DNA of 64,000 bases from an uncultured Psychrobacter sp. (GTDB taxonomy: Bacteria; Pseudomonadota; Gammaproteobacteria; Pseudomonadales; Moraxellaceae), in NCBI GenBank assembly GCA_947501045.1, contig CANMUI010000003.1:1-64000 (forward strand), written 5' to 3'. This document shows positions 7,958 to 17,627 of the stretch, piece by piece. The notes under the pieces were generated by a model, which ran no database searches, was not told where the DNA came from, and saw only the letters and a program-made list of their open reading frames with translations. Every line of letters begins with the position of its first letter. Position 1 is the stretch's first letter. A program made the translations under genes and the position numbers.

Positions 7958-10645
7958 ATGAGCGACGATAGCAAGCAGCCTTTAACGCAAGTTAATCCGC
8001 AAACCATGAATGAGCAGTATAAAAAGCCGCTCCCTAATACCGATTTGCATTATTTCGATGTCCGTCAAGCGGTCAATGATATTGAGCCAGGCGCTTATGC
8101 TAAATTGCCTTTTAGCTCCAAGGTTTTGTGCGAAAACCTAGTGCGTCGTTGCCCGCCAGAGGATCTAACTGACGCGCTCAAGCAGCATATTTACCGCAAG
8201 CAAAATCTTGATTTTCCGTGGTATCCAGCGCGCGTCGTCTGTCATGACATCTTGGGTCAGACCGCCTTTGTTGATTTAGCAGGTTTGCGTGACGCTATTG
8301 CTGCTGAAGGTGGTGACCCGTCCAAAGTCAATCCTATTGTACCGACGCAGCTCATTGTCGATCACTCACTAGCCGTTGAGCATGCAGGCTTTGAAGAAGA
8401 TGCCTTTGAGAAAAACCGTGCCATTGAAGAGCGCCGTAACGAAGATCGCTTCCACTTTATCAATTGGTGCCAGTATGCCTTTGATAACGTCAACGTCGTA
8501 CCGCCCGGCAACGGTATCATGCACCAAATCAACCTAGAAAAAATGTCGCCAGTAGTACAAGTCGTTGCTGATCAAGACGGTGATGCGGTAGCCTTCCCTG
8601 ATACTTTAGTCGGAACCGATAGCCATACGCCAATGGTCGACGCGCTAGGTGTCATCTCAATCGGTGTAGGCGGTTTGGAGGCTGAAAGCGTCATGCTGGG
8701 TAATCCATCGTACATGCGTCTGCCAAACATCGTCGGCGTTGAGCTGACGGGCAGATTGCAAGAAGGCATTACTGGTACCGATTTAGTGCTAGCGATGACG
8801 GAATTCTTGCGTGAGGAAGGTGTGGTCTCTGCCTATCTTGAATTCTTTGGTGACGGCGCGCGCAATCTAACCGTTGGCGACCGCGCTTCTATCTCCAATA
8901 TGACCCCTGAATATGGCGCAACTGCGGCAATGTTCTCCATCGATGAGCAAACCATCGACTATCTGCGTCTAACAGGTCGTACCGAACAGCAAATCGCAAC
9001 CGTTGAAGCTTATGCCAAGCAAACGGGACTTTGGGCAGATGGTATGGTCGATGCTGAGTATGATCGAGTGTTGCACTTTGATCTATCCAAAGTGGTGCGT
9101 AATATCGCGGGGCCTTCACGTCCCCATGCACGCGTATCAACGACTGATTTGGTAAAAGAAGGTATCGCTCACGGCGAAGGTGACAAATTACCTGAACCAA
9201 AAGACGGTCTTATGCCTGATGGCGCGGTTATTATCGCTGCAATTACTAGCTGTACCAATACCTCAAACCCGCGCAATATGGTTGCTGCCGGTATCGTCGC
9301 CCGTAACGCTGCCCAAAAAGGCCTTGTGCGTAAGCCTTGGGTCAAGTCCTCACTCGCTCCCGGCTCAAAAGCGGTTAAGCTTTATCTAGAAGAAGCTGAA
9401 TTATTACCTGAGCTGCAAAAACTTGGCTTTGATGTCGTCGCCTTTGCCTGCACCACTTGTAACGGTATGAGCGGCGCGCTGGACCCTGATATCGAAAAAG
9501 AAATTATCGATCGTGACCTGTTTAGTACTGCGGTGCTATCGGGCAACCGTAACTTTGATGGACGTATTCATCCCTATGCCAAGCAAGCCTTTTTGGCATC
9601 CCCGCCACTGGTTGTTGCCTACGCTATCGCCGGTAATATCCGTTTTGATGTCGAAAAAGACTCGCTGGGCAAAGACCAAAACGGCAATGATGTTTATCTT
9701 AAAGACATCTGGTTTGATGATGCTGAAGTTGACGCTATCGTCGCCGAGTCGGTTAAACCTGAGCAGTATAATGAAGTGTATATCCCGATGTTTGATGAGG
9801 CCAAAGCGCAGGCGGGTCGCAACGAAGCCTCGGTCATCGATCCGCAGTATGATTGGCGCGAGCTGAGTACTTATATCCGCCGTCCGCCGTATTGGGAAGG
9901 CAAAATGGCGGCAATGAATAAGCTCAAAGGCATGCGTCCGCTAGCGGTACTTGGTGATAATATCACTACCGATCATATGTCACCGTCTAATGCGATCATG
10001 GGTGAATCCGCTGCTGGCGAGTATCTCGATACTATGGGATTGCCGGCGGAAGACTATAACTCGTACGCTACCCATCGCGGTGACCATTTAACGGCGCAGC
10101 GTGCGACCTTTGCTAATCCAAAACTACTGAACGAGATGGTACGTGACGAGGACGGTAAGATCGTTCAAGGCTCACTTGCTCGTGTGGAGCCTGAAGGTCA
10201 AGTGATGCGCATGTGGGAGGCGATTGAAACTTATATGAATCGTGATCAGCCGCTGATCATTATCGCAGGCGACGGCTATGGTCAAGGCTCAAGTCGTGAT
10301 TGGGCGGCAAAAGGCGTGCGTTTGGCTGGCGTGGAAGTCGTCGTCGCTGAGGACTTTGAGCGTATTCACCGTCAGAACTTAGTCGGTATGGGCGCCCTTC
10401 CCGTCCAGTTTAAAGAAGGTACCAACCGCGAGACGCTAAATATCGATGGTACTGAGGTGTTTGATCTCGAAGGGGAAGTCTCCGCTGGCGGCGAGATGAC
10501 GCTGGTTATTCATCGTCAAGACGGCAGCGTCGATAAAACGCCAGTTATCTGCCGCTTAGATACCGCCGATGAGGTAAAAATGTATAACTCTGGCGGTATG
10601 CTGCAGCGCTTTGCTAAAGAGTTCTTGGCTGGTGAAGTGGCTTAA
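7958..10645 (+). CDS. acnD: Fe/S-dependent 2-methylcitrate dehydratase AcnD
   Basis: The 895-residue protein is an aconitase-family enzyme. AcnD with PrpF converts 2-methylcitrate to 2-methylaconitate and on toward methylisocitrate. The [4Fe-4S] ligand cysteines are in ITSCTNTSNP (about residues 428-437) and ACTTCNGMSG (about 502-511). The swivel domain follows, with TTDHMSPSNAI and GDGYGQGSSRDWAAKG. ATG 7958 has AAAGGAAAG upstream. It is slightly longer than the family norm of about 865. The prpB-prpC-acnD-prpF order identifies it as AcnD and not AcnA. It is separated from prpC by a palindromic repeat and is followed by a terminator. Confidence 0.95.
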   Translation: MSDDSKQPLTQVNPQTMNEQYKKPLPNTDLHYFDVRQAVNDIEPGAYAKLPFSSKVLCENLVRRCPPEDLTDALKQHIYRKQNLDFPWYPARVVCHDILGQTAFVDLAGLRDAIAAEGGDPSKVNPIVPTQLIVDHSLAVEHAGFEEDAFEKNRAIEERRNEDRFHFINWCQYAFDNVNVVPPGNGIMHQINLEKMSPVVQVVADQDGDAVAFPDTLVGTDSHTPMVDALGVISIGVGGLEAESVMLGNPSYMRLPNIVGVELTGRLQEGITGTDLVLAMTEFLREEGVVSAYLEFFGDGARNLTVGDRASISNMTPEYGATAAMFSIDEQTIDYLRLTGRTEQQIATVEAYAKQTGLWADGMVDAEYDRVLHFDLSKVVRNIAGPSRPHARVSTTDLVKEGIAHGEGDKLPEPKDGLMPDGAVIIAAITSCTNTSNPRNMVAAGIVARNAAQKGLVRKPWVKSSLAPGSKAVKLYLEEAELLPELQKLGFDVVAFACTTCNGMSGALDPDIEKEIIDRDLFSTAVLSGNRNFDGRIHPYAKQAFLASPPLVVAYAIAGNIRFDVEKDSLGKDQNGNDVYLKDIWFDDAEVDAIVAESVKPEQYNEVYIPMFDEAKAQAGRNEASVIDPQYDWRELSTYIRRPPYWEGKMAAMNKLKGMRPLAVLGDNITTDHMSPSNAIMGESAAGEYLDTMGLPAEDYNSYATHRGDHLTAQRATFANPKLLNEMVRDEDGKIVQGSLARVEPEGQVMRMWEAIETYMNRDQPLIIIAGDGYGQGSSRDWAAKGVRLAGVEVVVAEDFERIHRQNLVGMGALPVQFKEGTNRETLNIDGTEVFDLEGEVSAGGEMTLVIHRQDGSVDKTPVICRLDTADEVKMYNSGGMLQRFAKEFLAGEVA

Positions 10646-10677
10646 GTGTTTGAGACTATGAGCTAAAAATTAAAACG

Positions 10678-10714
10678 ACCGATGTTATATAGAGATATGG
10701 CATCGGTTTTTTGT
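10678..10714 (+). terminator. Rho-independent terminator after acnD
   Basis: ACCGATG (10678-10684) pairs with CATCGGT (10701-10707), with an inner ATAT/ATAT pairing, then a run of T. It lies between acnD and prpF, so prpF may need its own promoter or read-through. Confidence 0.85.
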
Positions 10715-10743
10715 AATTAATAGTAGATGGTTTTCAGTTTGGC

Positions 10744-10813
10744 GTAGGCTGTGGCTTTAGCCCAGAATTTTGATAATGCAGAGTTACGATGCTGGGTTAA
10801 AAACCCAGCCTAC
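10744..10813. repeat. Palindromic intergenic repeat between acnD and prpF
   Basis: GTAGGCTGTGGCTTTAGCCCAG (10744-10765) faces a near-complementary arm at 10792-10813 that reads CTGGGTT...AACCCAGCCTAC. This is a different sequence from the repeat between prpC and acnD, but the same type of small dispersed palindromic unit. Confidence 0.65.
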
Positions 10814-10875
10814 AACAACTCTATACAACCAATAAAACAACAGACAAATCATAAATATATATAGGACGCCCAACA

Positions 10876-12105
10876 ATGACCCAATCAAAACCGAAATTCG
10901 CTCCGCAAATATCTGTTCCTGCTACCTACATGCGCGGCGGCACCTCAAAAGGTACGTTTTTCAAATTATCCGATTTACCTGAGCGTTGCCAAGTTGCTGG
11001 CAAGGCTCGTGATAATTTTTTACTGCGCGTCATTGGTAGCCCCGATCCTTATGGTAAGCAAATCGATGGTTTAGGTAATGGCAGCTCGAGCACCTCAAAG
11101 ACGGTGATTTTGTCTGAAGCATCACGTGCAGACCACGACGTTAATTACCTGTTTGGACAAGTTAATATCGCCAAACCTCTGATAGATTGGGCAGGTAACT
11201 GCGGTAACTTGACTGCTGCGGTTGGGGCTTGTGCTATTAATATGGGTTTGGTTGCTGCCGATAAAGTAAATGCTAGTGCTGAGCATGGTATTTGTGAAGT
11301 GCATATATGGCAAGAGAACATCAGTAAAACCATCATTGCCCATGTTCCAGTTTATAAAGACGAGCAAGGTAAAGTGCAAGTTCAAGAAACGGGTGATTTT
11401 GAATTGGACGGTGTCACCTTCCCGGCCGCTGAAGTTAAAATTGAATTTATCGACCCGGTTGATTCCTCAAGCGATATGTTCCCAACCAATAACTTAGTTG
11501 ATGATTTTGATGTCTCCGGTTGCGGTTTGGATAAAGACAGCGTCAAAGCGACTTTTATTAGCGCGGGCATTCCAACTATTTTTATGAAAGCGGAAGACTT
11601 AGGTTTTAACGGTACAGAGCTACAAGGCGACGTTAATAGCAATGACGAATTATTAGCTAAGTTAGAGGCAATCCGCGCACGTGGCGGCGTCGCTATGGGA
11701 CTGTTTAAAGATGAGAGTGAGGCACAAAGCAGCCAACATATTCCCAAAATAGCTTGGGTGGCTCCGGCGCAAAGTTATACCGCGTCCAGTGGTAAAGACG
11801 TTAGTGCGGATGACATTGATTTAGTGGTACGCGCGATGAGTATGGGACAATTACATCATGCCATGATGGGTACGGCCGCAGTTGCCATTGCAGCAGCAGC
11901 AACCACACAAGGAACATTGGTCAACGAAGCCGCTGGGGGCAGCGAGCTGTCCGAGGTGCGCTTTGGTCATCCTTCAGGAACGCTCTTGGTCGGCGGCAGA
12001 ACTGAACAAGTGGGTGGGCGCTGGCAAGCTAAAAAAGTCTCGATGAGCCGCTCAGCGCGTCGTATAATGGTCGGCGAAGTGTTTGTTCCAGCGGATGCTT
12101 TTTAA
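10876..12105 (+). CDS. prpF: 2-methylaconitate cis-trans isomerase PrpF
   Basis: The 409-residue protein matches PrpF, a diaminopimelate-epimerase-fold isomerase that acts with AcnD in the 2-methylcitrate cycle. Family marks are PATYMRGGTSKGTFF near the N-terminus (about residues 15-29), GNGSSSTSKT near residue 67, DWAGNCGNLTAAVGACAI (about 97-114) and SMGQLHHAMMGTAAVA near residue 320. The gene directly follows acnD on the same strand. ATG 10876 has AGGA about 11 bases upstream. Length is close to the usual 390-400. Confidence 0.95.
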   Translation: MTQSKPKFAPQISVPATYMRGGTSKGTFFKLSDLPERCQVAGKARDNFLLRVIGSPDPYGKQIDGLGNGSSSTSKTVILSEASRADHDVNYLFGQVNIAKPLIDWAGNCGNLTAAVGACAINMGLVAADKVNASAEHGICEVHIWQENISKTIIAHVPVYKDEQGKVQVQETGDFELDGVTFPAAEVKIEFIDPVDSSSDMFPTNNLVDDFDVSGCGLDKDSVKATFISAGIPTIFMKAEDLGFNGTELQGDVNSNDELLAKLEAIRARGGVAMGLFKDESEAQSSQHIPKIAWVAPAQSYTASSGKDVSADDIDLVVRAMSMGQLHHAMMGTAAVAIAAAATTQGTLVNEAAGGSELSEVRFGHPSGTLLVGGRTEQVGGRWQAKKVSMSRSARRIMVGEVFVPADAF

Positions 12106-12133
12106 GCACCGCCTTTTAGATATTGGGAACACG

Positions 12134-12644
12134 ATGTTTACTCGAAAAATTGATGAGCATATCGCTTTAGCTTTGGTGCAACCTAGCTTTGCGAAAGCTT
12201 AAAGACTTAGCGCGGTATTTACCTTGGGTTGCTAATGCCAAGGACGAAGATTTCTTCTTAATTTTTATTAACAAATCTTTGCATGATTATGCTGATGGTA
12301 AGTCTTTGACCTGCGCCATTATTTATGAACGGCAAATAGTTGGAAATATTAGTTTTAATCAGATTGACTATAAATTAAGTAAAGCCAGTATAGGGTATTG
12401 GTTAAGCCAAGCGTACCGCGGCCGAGGCATCGTTACTAAATGTGTGGCACACTTAATTAAAATAGGCTTTGATGAATTAAAATTAAATAAGGTTGAAATC
12501 AGGGTAGCGACTGATAACGCTTCTAGTCGCGCGGTACCTGAGCGTTTAGGTTTTAAACTAGAAGGTATTATTACTCAAGCTGAGAATGTAAATGGTATAA
12601 TCGTTGACCATGCTGTATATGGCTACCCTGTCAATCTAGTATAA
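12134..12644 (+). pseudogene. Frameshifted GNAT acetyltransferase (RimJ/RimL-like)
   Basis: ATG 12134, with GGGAAC upstream, opens a frame reading MFTRKIDEHIALALVQPSFA, the usual N-terminus of RimL-type acetyltransferases, but it ends at TAA 12202. The rest of the protein continues in another frame from about 12190: LPWVANAKDEDF, then the acetyl-CoA-binding YRGRGIVTKCVAHLI and the C-terminal NKVEIRVATDN and ERLGFKLEG motifs to 12644. A short deletion near 12195 would explain both the frame change and the missing residues normally found before the LPW motif. A TTG at 12189 could start a truncated 151-residue protein, but it would lack the first strand and helix. It could also be a sequencing error. 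Confidence 0.65.
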
Positions 12645-12675
12645 ATCCGTTAATCTATAATAAGCCCCTTTTATT

Positions 12676-14523
12676 ATGACCACTCCCCCGCGCCGTGTGA
12701 TGTTAGACAAGAAGCCGCCCGTCGAGAAAAAAGAGCGGCGAGCCCTACTTTGGGATATTCTCAAAAAGCTTGCCGTATTTGCCTCGCCTTACAAAACGTT
12801 AATTATTGCTACCTTAGTTTTGACCGCGCTGGGTTCCTTCACCGCGCAGGTCAATGCCTTTGTACTGCGCTACGCCGTCGATACACTGACCGAAATTGCA
12901 ACCCTTGCCGAACCTTGGGAAGCGGGCGTGCGCATGCTGATGATTATTAGCGCCATTTTACTGACCAAAGAGATATTGTCGATATTTATCTCTTTTGGTC
13001 AGCGCTTTTTTGGGGAGAAGATTCGTATTAATCTCTCGCGTGATTTGTCGCAGCGCATTATTGAGCGTATTTTGACTTATCGTATGGCGTTTTACACCAG
13101 TAGTGAAAACGATAGTGGTAAATTGCAAACCCGTATTGATATGGGTGTGAGCAGTTTGACTAGCCTTGTGCAAAACTTCTTTATCGATATGCTGCCGCTG
13201 TTTGCTAGCGCCATTGTTTCCTTAATTATTATGTTTTCGACCAACTTTTGGATTGGTCTGGTCGGTCTTATTATTATTCCGATTTACTTCTTTATCAGTC
13301 AAAAGCAGGCGCTGCGTTTGCAGGGTTTTCGGCGGCAGATGCGCGGTTTTCGCGAGGCCAAAAGTGGCCTAGTGATCTCCCTTATTAATTCAATCAGCGT
13401 GGTCAAATCCTTTGTTCGTGAACCGATTGAGGCGCAAAAGCACCTAAAAATTCAAAAAGAGATGACCGACAACCAGCTGCGTATTCGCAGCATTGGTTTT
13501 GTTTATGACGCGGTTAAGACTTTCATTGAACAAATCGGCGTAGTGGTTATTATTCTTTTAACCTCTTATTTTGTATTAAATGGACAGATGACTATCGGGA
13601 TGATTTTATTTCACGTTATGCTGTTTCAAAACGTCGCCGCGCCTATTCGTCAATTGCACCGTATTTATGATCAGATTAATAATGCCTTGACCTATGCCGA
13701 AGGCTTCTTTGAGATTTTAGAAGACGATAAACAGGTTGAGAATATCGACGGCATGAGTAGTGAAAATCTTCAAGGTCATATCGAGCTGAAAAACGTTGAT
13801 TTTACTTATCCCAATGGCACGCAGGCGCTCAAAGATGTCAGCTTTACCATTAAACCCAATCGTATCACTGCTCTGGTGGGCCTCTCCGGCGCAGGCAAAA
13901 GTACCATTATTAACCTGCTGGTGAAATTTTATGAGCCAGACGCCGGTCAAATATGCTTGGATGGGCACGATCTCAAAGACTGTAATACTCATGATCTGCG
14001 TCAACGTATTGGCCTTGTGCTACAAAGCAACCATATTTTCTCAGGGACCATTAGTGAAAATATCCGTTATGGAAATATGAATGCTAGTGAGGAAGATATC
14101 ATCGTGGCCGCCAAAAAAGCCTCTATTCATGAGCAAATCATGGGCTTGAGCGATGGTTATGAGAGTACGGCAAAATCCTTGTCAGGTGGTCAGCAGCAGC
14201 GTATTGCGCTGGCAAGAATGTTTCTAAAAGATCCGCCGATTGTGTTTTTGGATGAACCTACAGCAAGCCTTGATGCTATAGCCAGTCAACAGGTCAAAAA
14301 AAGCTTAGATTTGATCAAAGAAAATCGCACCGTCATCATTGTCTCGCATAATATTGCGCAAATTATTGACGCTGATGATTTAGTAGTGATAGAAAACGGT
14401 CAAGTGGTCGAGACGGGTACCCATGAAGAATTGTATGACGAAGGCGGTAAATACTACGAGATATTCACCGCTATGTCAGATAGTTTAAATTTAGATAAGA
14501 TCAGTCAGACGATTAATGGTTGA
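12676..14523 (+). CDS. ABC exporter, fused permease and ATPase
   Basis: The 615-residue half-transporter has an N-terminal membrane domain of six predicted helices (about residues 35-330) and a C-terminal nucleotide-binding domain. Walker A is GLSGAGKST (about 401-409), the signature is LSGGQQQRIALARM (about 505-518), Walker B is IVFLDEPTAS (about 525-534), and the switch His is in VSHNIAQI. It would act as a homodimer or with a second half-transporter that is not in the window. The substrate is not evident; such MsbA/lipid- or drug-exporter-like proteins cannot be assigned by sequence alone. The start overlaps no other gene and lies 31 bases after the broken acetyltransferase. Confidence 0.9.
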   Translation: MTTPPRRVMLDKKPPVEKKERRALLWDILKKLAVFASPYKTLIIATLVLTALGSFTAQVNAFVLRYAVDTLTEIATLAEPWEAGVRMLMIISAILLTKEILSIFISFGQRFFGEKIRINLSRDLSQRIIERILTYRMAFYTSSENDSGKLQTRIDMGVSSLTSLVQNFFIDMLPLFASAIVSLIIMFSTNFWIGLVGLIIIPIYFFISQKQALRLQGFRRQMRGFREAKSGLVISLINSISVVKSFVREPIEAQKHLKIQKEMTDNQLRIRSIGFVYDAVKTFIEQIGVVVIILLTSYFVLNGQMTIGMILFHVMLFQNVAAPIRQLHRIYDQINNALTYAEGFFEILEDDKQVENIDGMSSENLQGHIELKNVDFTYPNGTQALKDVSFTIKPNRITALVGLSGAGKSTIINLLVKFYEPDAGQICLDGHDLKDCNTHDLRQRIGLVLQSNHIFSGTISENIRYGNMNASEEDIIVAAKKASIHEQIMGLSDGYESTAKSLSGGQQQRIALARMFLKDPPIVFLDEPTASLDAIASQQVKKSLDLIKENRTVIIVSHNIAQIIDADDLVVIENGQVVETGTHEELYDEGGKYYEIFTAMSDSLNLDKISQTING

Positions 14524-14702
14524 TAAATTTTTATTAGTACTTATTAAATAAGAGTAAACTATTAAATAGGTCTATGGATAAATTCTACATATATTATTTT
14601 GTATGTATTTATTGTCTATAGTATCAATACCTTGATTGATGGTTGCTAATCCAATCAAGGGGAGTAGAATACCCTCACACTTATAGTAAGGACGAGACGC
14701 AA

Positions 14703-15137
14703 ATGATCAACATTCCAGCACCTACCTTTTCAGTACCTACTTCTATACCTATGCTGTCAGCACCTGCATTGCAGCTGCAACAAAAAGCTTTAACCATGTG
14801 TTTAGCGATTCCACAAGTTATGGCCACACGTATTTGGAAGATTGCCAGCTCTCCTATGAATTCTGATAGCCAGCATCAAGAGATACATACCATGATTGCA
14901 GAAAAGCAAATGGCGTTTATGCAGTCTATGGGTGATATCAACTCGCAAATCCTAGCTTCACAAATCACTTTAGGCAAGCAGTGGATGAGCGACTTGCAGC
15001 GTTTGGCATTGGGTAATCATAATGCTTTCAATAACTTTGGCATGCACATTGACGAAGAAGCTACCAAGATTATGGATAAAGGTATTAGCCCTTATGCCAA
15101 GACGGTAGAAGATAATAAAACGCGCCTATCGCATTAA
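14703..15137 (+). CDS. Phasin-like small protein
   Basis: From ATG 14703 (AAGGA about 10 bases upstream) the protein has 144 residues. The N-terminus is Pro/Ala/Ser-rich and hydrophobic (PAPTFSVPTSIPMLSAPAL), followed by long amphipathic helices (QQKALTMCLAIPQVMATRIW, then MQSMGDINSQILASQITLGK) and a hydrophilic end. This resembles small phasins that coat polyhydroxyalkanoate granules. Propionyl-CoA from the neighbouring prp region is a precursor of such polymers, which fits but does not prove it. No catalytic motif is seen. A longer in-frame TTG start at 14643 lacks a good ribosome-binding site. A strong terminator follows. Confidence 0.55.
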   Translation: MINIPAPTFSVPTSIPMLSAPALQLQQKALTMCLAIPQVMATRIWKIASSPMNSDSQHQEIHTMIAEKQMAFMQSMGDINSQILASQITLGKQWMSDLQRLALGNHNAFNNFGMHIDEEATKIMDKGISPYAKTVEDNKTRLSH

Positions 15138-15185
15138 TCAGGTCACTACTGTTTAGTAGAATATATCTGGTAGCATCAGTAGGAT

Positions 15186-15225
15186 CAGGGTTAAGAAAGA
15201 TGTCTTTCTTAACCCTGTTTTGTTT
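15186..15225 (+). terminator. Strong Rho-independent terminator
   Basis: A perfect 15-bp stem, CAGGGTTAAGAAAGA (15186-15200) with its complement at 15203-15217, followed by TTTTGTTTCTTT. It ends the phasin-like gene. Confidence 0.93.
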
Positions 15226-15312
15226 CTTTAAAAAATAGGCAACTGCTATAATTAAAACTATCGAAAATTAAAAATATTAAAACATCGTTTAAAGCGCTAA
15301 GAAACCGTAACT

Positions 15313-15909
15313 ATGACCAATGAATTTTCCATAAAAAAGTTTGACGACTTAACCTCAGTTGATGTCTATCATATCTTAAGAGCGCGCGCGCAAGTGTTTG
15401 TAGTTGAGCAAAACTGTCCTTATCAAGATATGGACGAGTTAGACTTCGACTGTCTGCATCTAATTGCTCACCAAAACGAGATGCTCGTTGGCTACTGCCG
15501 TATTATCCCGCCAGAATTTAACACCCTAAAATCGCTATCAAGCCCAGCCAATCAGATATCAGCCATTGGTCGTGTGCTGGTATTAGCACCGTATCGCGGT
15601 AGTGGTCTTGCCCGGCAAATCATGGTACAGGCTATCAATTACTGCCGCAAACACTACGGTAAAAAAAGGCCTATTGTTATCTCGGCGCAAACTTATTTGC
15701 TTAGCTTTTATGAGTCGTTAGGGTTTGTCGTAGAGGGCGGGCGTTATCTCGAGGATGGCATTGAACACGTCACTATGGTATTACCGCCTGTCAAAAAGGT
15801 TAAAGTAAAAAAAGAGAACTCAAAGAGTACAGTAGGCACTATTCTCACCTTTTTACTGCTGATATTAGGGCTTATGTTTATCGCTGGCCTGATTTATTTG
15901 ATGACCTGA
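15313..15909 (+). CDS. ElaA-type GNAT acetyltransferase with a C-terminal membrane anchor
   Basis: Residues 1-155 match ElaA-family N-acetyltransferases: RARAQVFVVEQNCPYQDMDE near residue 25, IGRVLVLAPYRGSGLARQIM (about 92-111) as the acetyl-CoA site, and FYESLGFVVEGGRYLEDGIE (about 136-155). ElaA proteins usually stop near residue 155. This one adds a Lys-rich linker (KKVKVKKEN) and one hydrophobic helix at about residues 175-196, so it is probably tail-anchored in the inner membrane. The substrate is unknown. ATG 15313 is chosen as the only start that keeps the family's N-terminus. Confidence 0.88.
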   Translation: MTNEFSIKKFDDLTSVDVYHILRARAQVFVVEQNCPYQDMDELDFDCLHLIAHQNEMLVGYCRIIPPEFNTLKSLSSPANQISAIGRVLVLAPYRGSGLARQIMVQAINYCRKHYGKKRPIVISAQTYLLSFYESLGFVVEGGRYLEDGIEHVTMVLPPVKKVKVKKENSKSTVGTILTFLLLILGLMFIAGLIYLMT

Positions 15910-16081
15910 TTTGATCGCTCAATTTGACGATTTGGTACGTAATGCTTGCACATTTCAATAGATTCTTAACATAATTCAGTTTGGTGCTTCTATAGCGATA
16001 TGCTACTTTTAATGAATAGCTACATCAATGATAACTATTCATTATTGATGACCTATGTAATCCAAGGATAGGGAGATCATT

Positions 16082-17599
16082 ATGTCTAAAATAGAGAAAA
16101 ACACCGTAGAGAGTAACGTCCGTCCAGAATATGACGATGAGATTCAAAAAATTGCTGATTATGTGCTCAATTATTCTATAGATGACGACTCACCCAATAG
16201 CGATGACGCGTGGAATACGGCGCGCTACTGTTTAATGGATACTTTAGGCTGCGGCCTGCTTGCCCTGCGCTTCCCTGAATGTACCAAGCATCTAGGCCCT
16301 AATTGCGCCGATCAAATTACCCCCAACGGCGCACGGGTGCCTGGCACCTCTTACCGACTCGACCCGATCAAAGCCGCTTTTGATATTGGCTGTATTGTGC
16401 GCTGGCTTGATTATAACGATACGTGGCTGGCGGCTGAATGGGGGCACCCTTCAGACAATCTAGGCGGTATATTGGCAGTCGCTGATTATATTAGCCAGCA
16501 AAATATCAGCAAAGGTCACGCGCCCTTAACGATGCGAAAAGTGCTTGAGGCCATGATTATGGCGCACGAGATTCAAGGCGTTATGGCACTGGACAACTCC
16601 TTTAACCGCGTCGGACTGGATCATGTGTTCTTAGTCAAGTTGGCCTCAACTGCTGTCGTTGCTAAATTATATGATCTACCGCGTGAGCGTATTATGGCGG
16701 CGATATCACAAGCACTGGTTGATGGTCAAGCGCTGCGAACTTATCGCCATGCGCCCAATGCCGGTAGCCGCAAATCATGGGCGGCAGGCGACGCCACCAG
16801 CCGGGCCGTGCGTTTGGTTGATATCTCGCGCCGCGGTGAGATGGGTATTCCAGGCGCTCTATCAGCGCCGCAGTGGGGGTTTTACGACGTTTTATTTAGC
16901 CATACTAATAAGGATTTGGCGACCAAACCTATCGATGAGCGCCGCTTTAGCTTCCAGCGTGATTTTGGTAGCTATGTGATGGAAAACATTTTATTTAAAC
17001 TAAGCTTTCCTGCTGAATTTCATGCGCAAACCGCGTGTGAGGCGGCAGTAATTTTGCATCCGCGTGTTGAAGATAGAATTGATGATATCGAGAAGATTGT
17101 ACTCACTACCCATGACTCAGCGATTCGCATTATCTCCAAAGAAGGTCCTCTTGCCAACCCTGCTGACCGTGACCACTGTCTGCAATATATGGTTGCTGTG
17201 CCGCTACTAACGGGCGATTTGATGGCGGAGAATTATGAAGATGATTATCACGAGCAACATCATATACTGATTGATGGTCTGCGCCGTAAAATGGTGGTCG
17301 AAGAAGACCCAGAGTATTCAAAAGATTATCATGACCCTGATAAGCGCTCCATTGCTAATGCCATCCAAATTTTCTTTAAAGATGGCAGTAGTACCGACAA
17401 GGTCGCTATCGAATATCCTATTGGTCATAAGCGTCGCCGTGATGAGGGTATTCCAGTGCTAGAGGCTAAGTTTCAGGCAAGCCTTGCCACACGTTTTATC
17501 GATAGCCGCTGCAAACAGATTGTCGAGCTTTGCAACAATCAGGTGCAGCTAGAACAAACGCCAGTTAATGAGTTCATGGATATGTTCGTTACTAATTAA
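16082..17599 (+). CDS. prpD: 2-methylcitrate dehydratase PrpD
   Basis: The 505-residue protein is a full-length MmgE/PrpD-family enzyme that dehydrates 2-methylcitrate without an iron-sulfur cluster. Recognisable segments are DDAWNTARYCLMDTLGCGLLAL near residue 40 (split here by family-conserved positions), RWLDYNDTWLAAEWGHPSDN (about 104-123), HAPNAGSRKSWAAGDATSRA (about 223-242) and FPAEFHAQTACEAA (about 308-321). Length is in the normal range (about 485-505). It is not in the prpB-prpF run but about 4 kb downstream, with unrelated genes between. GGATAGGGAG precedes ATG 16082. Its presence next to acnD-prpF means two alternative dehydratases. Confidence 0.95.
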   Translation: MSKIEKNTVESNVRPEYDDEIQKIADYVLNYSIDDDSPNSDDAWNTARYCLMDTLGCGLLALRFPECTKHLGPNCADQITPNGARVPGTSYRLDPIKAAFDIGCIVRWLDYNDTWLAAEWGHPSDNLGGILAVADYISQQNISKGHAPLTMRKVLEAMIMAHEIQGVMALDNSFNRVGLDHVFLVKLASTAVVAKLYDLPRERIMAAISQALVDGQALRTYRHAPNAGSRKSWAAGDATSRAVRLVDISRRGEMGIPGALSAPQWGFYDVLFSHTNKDLATKPIDERRFSFQRDFGSYVMENILFKLSFPAEFHAQTACEAAVILHPRVEDRIDDIEKIVLTTHDSAIRIISKEGPLANPADRDHCLQYMVAVPLLTGDLMAENYEDDYHEQHHILIDGLRRKMVVEEDPEYSKDYHDPDKRSIANAIQIFFKDGSSTDKVAIEYPIGHKRRRDEGIPVLEAKFQASLATRFIDSRCKQIVELCNNQVQLEQTPVNEFMDMFVTN

Positions 17600-17627
17600 T
17601 GTTTTATCAGCTAAAGATTTGTAAATC

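Noticed and set aside
7958..10645. Housekeeping aconitase AcnA
   Set aside because: The gene context prpB-prpC-acnD-prpF fits AcnD better, although the catalytic motifs are shared.
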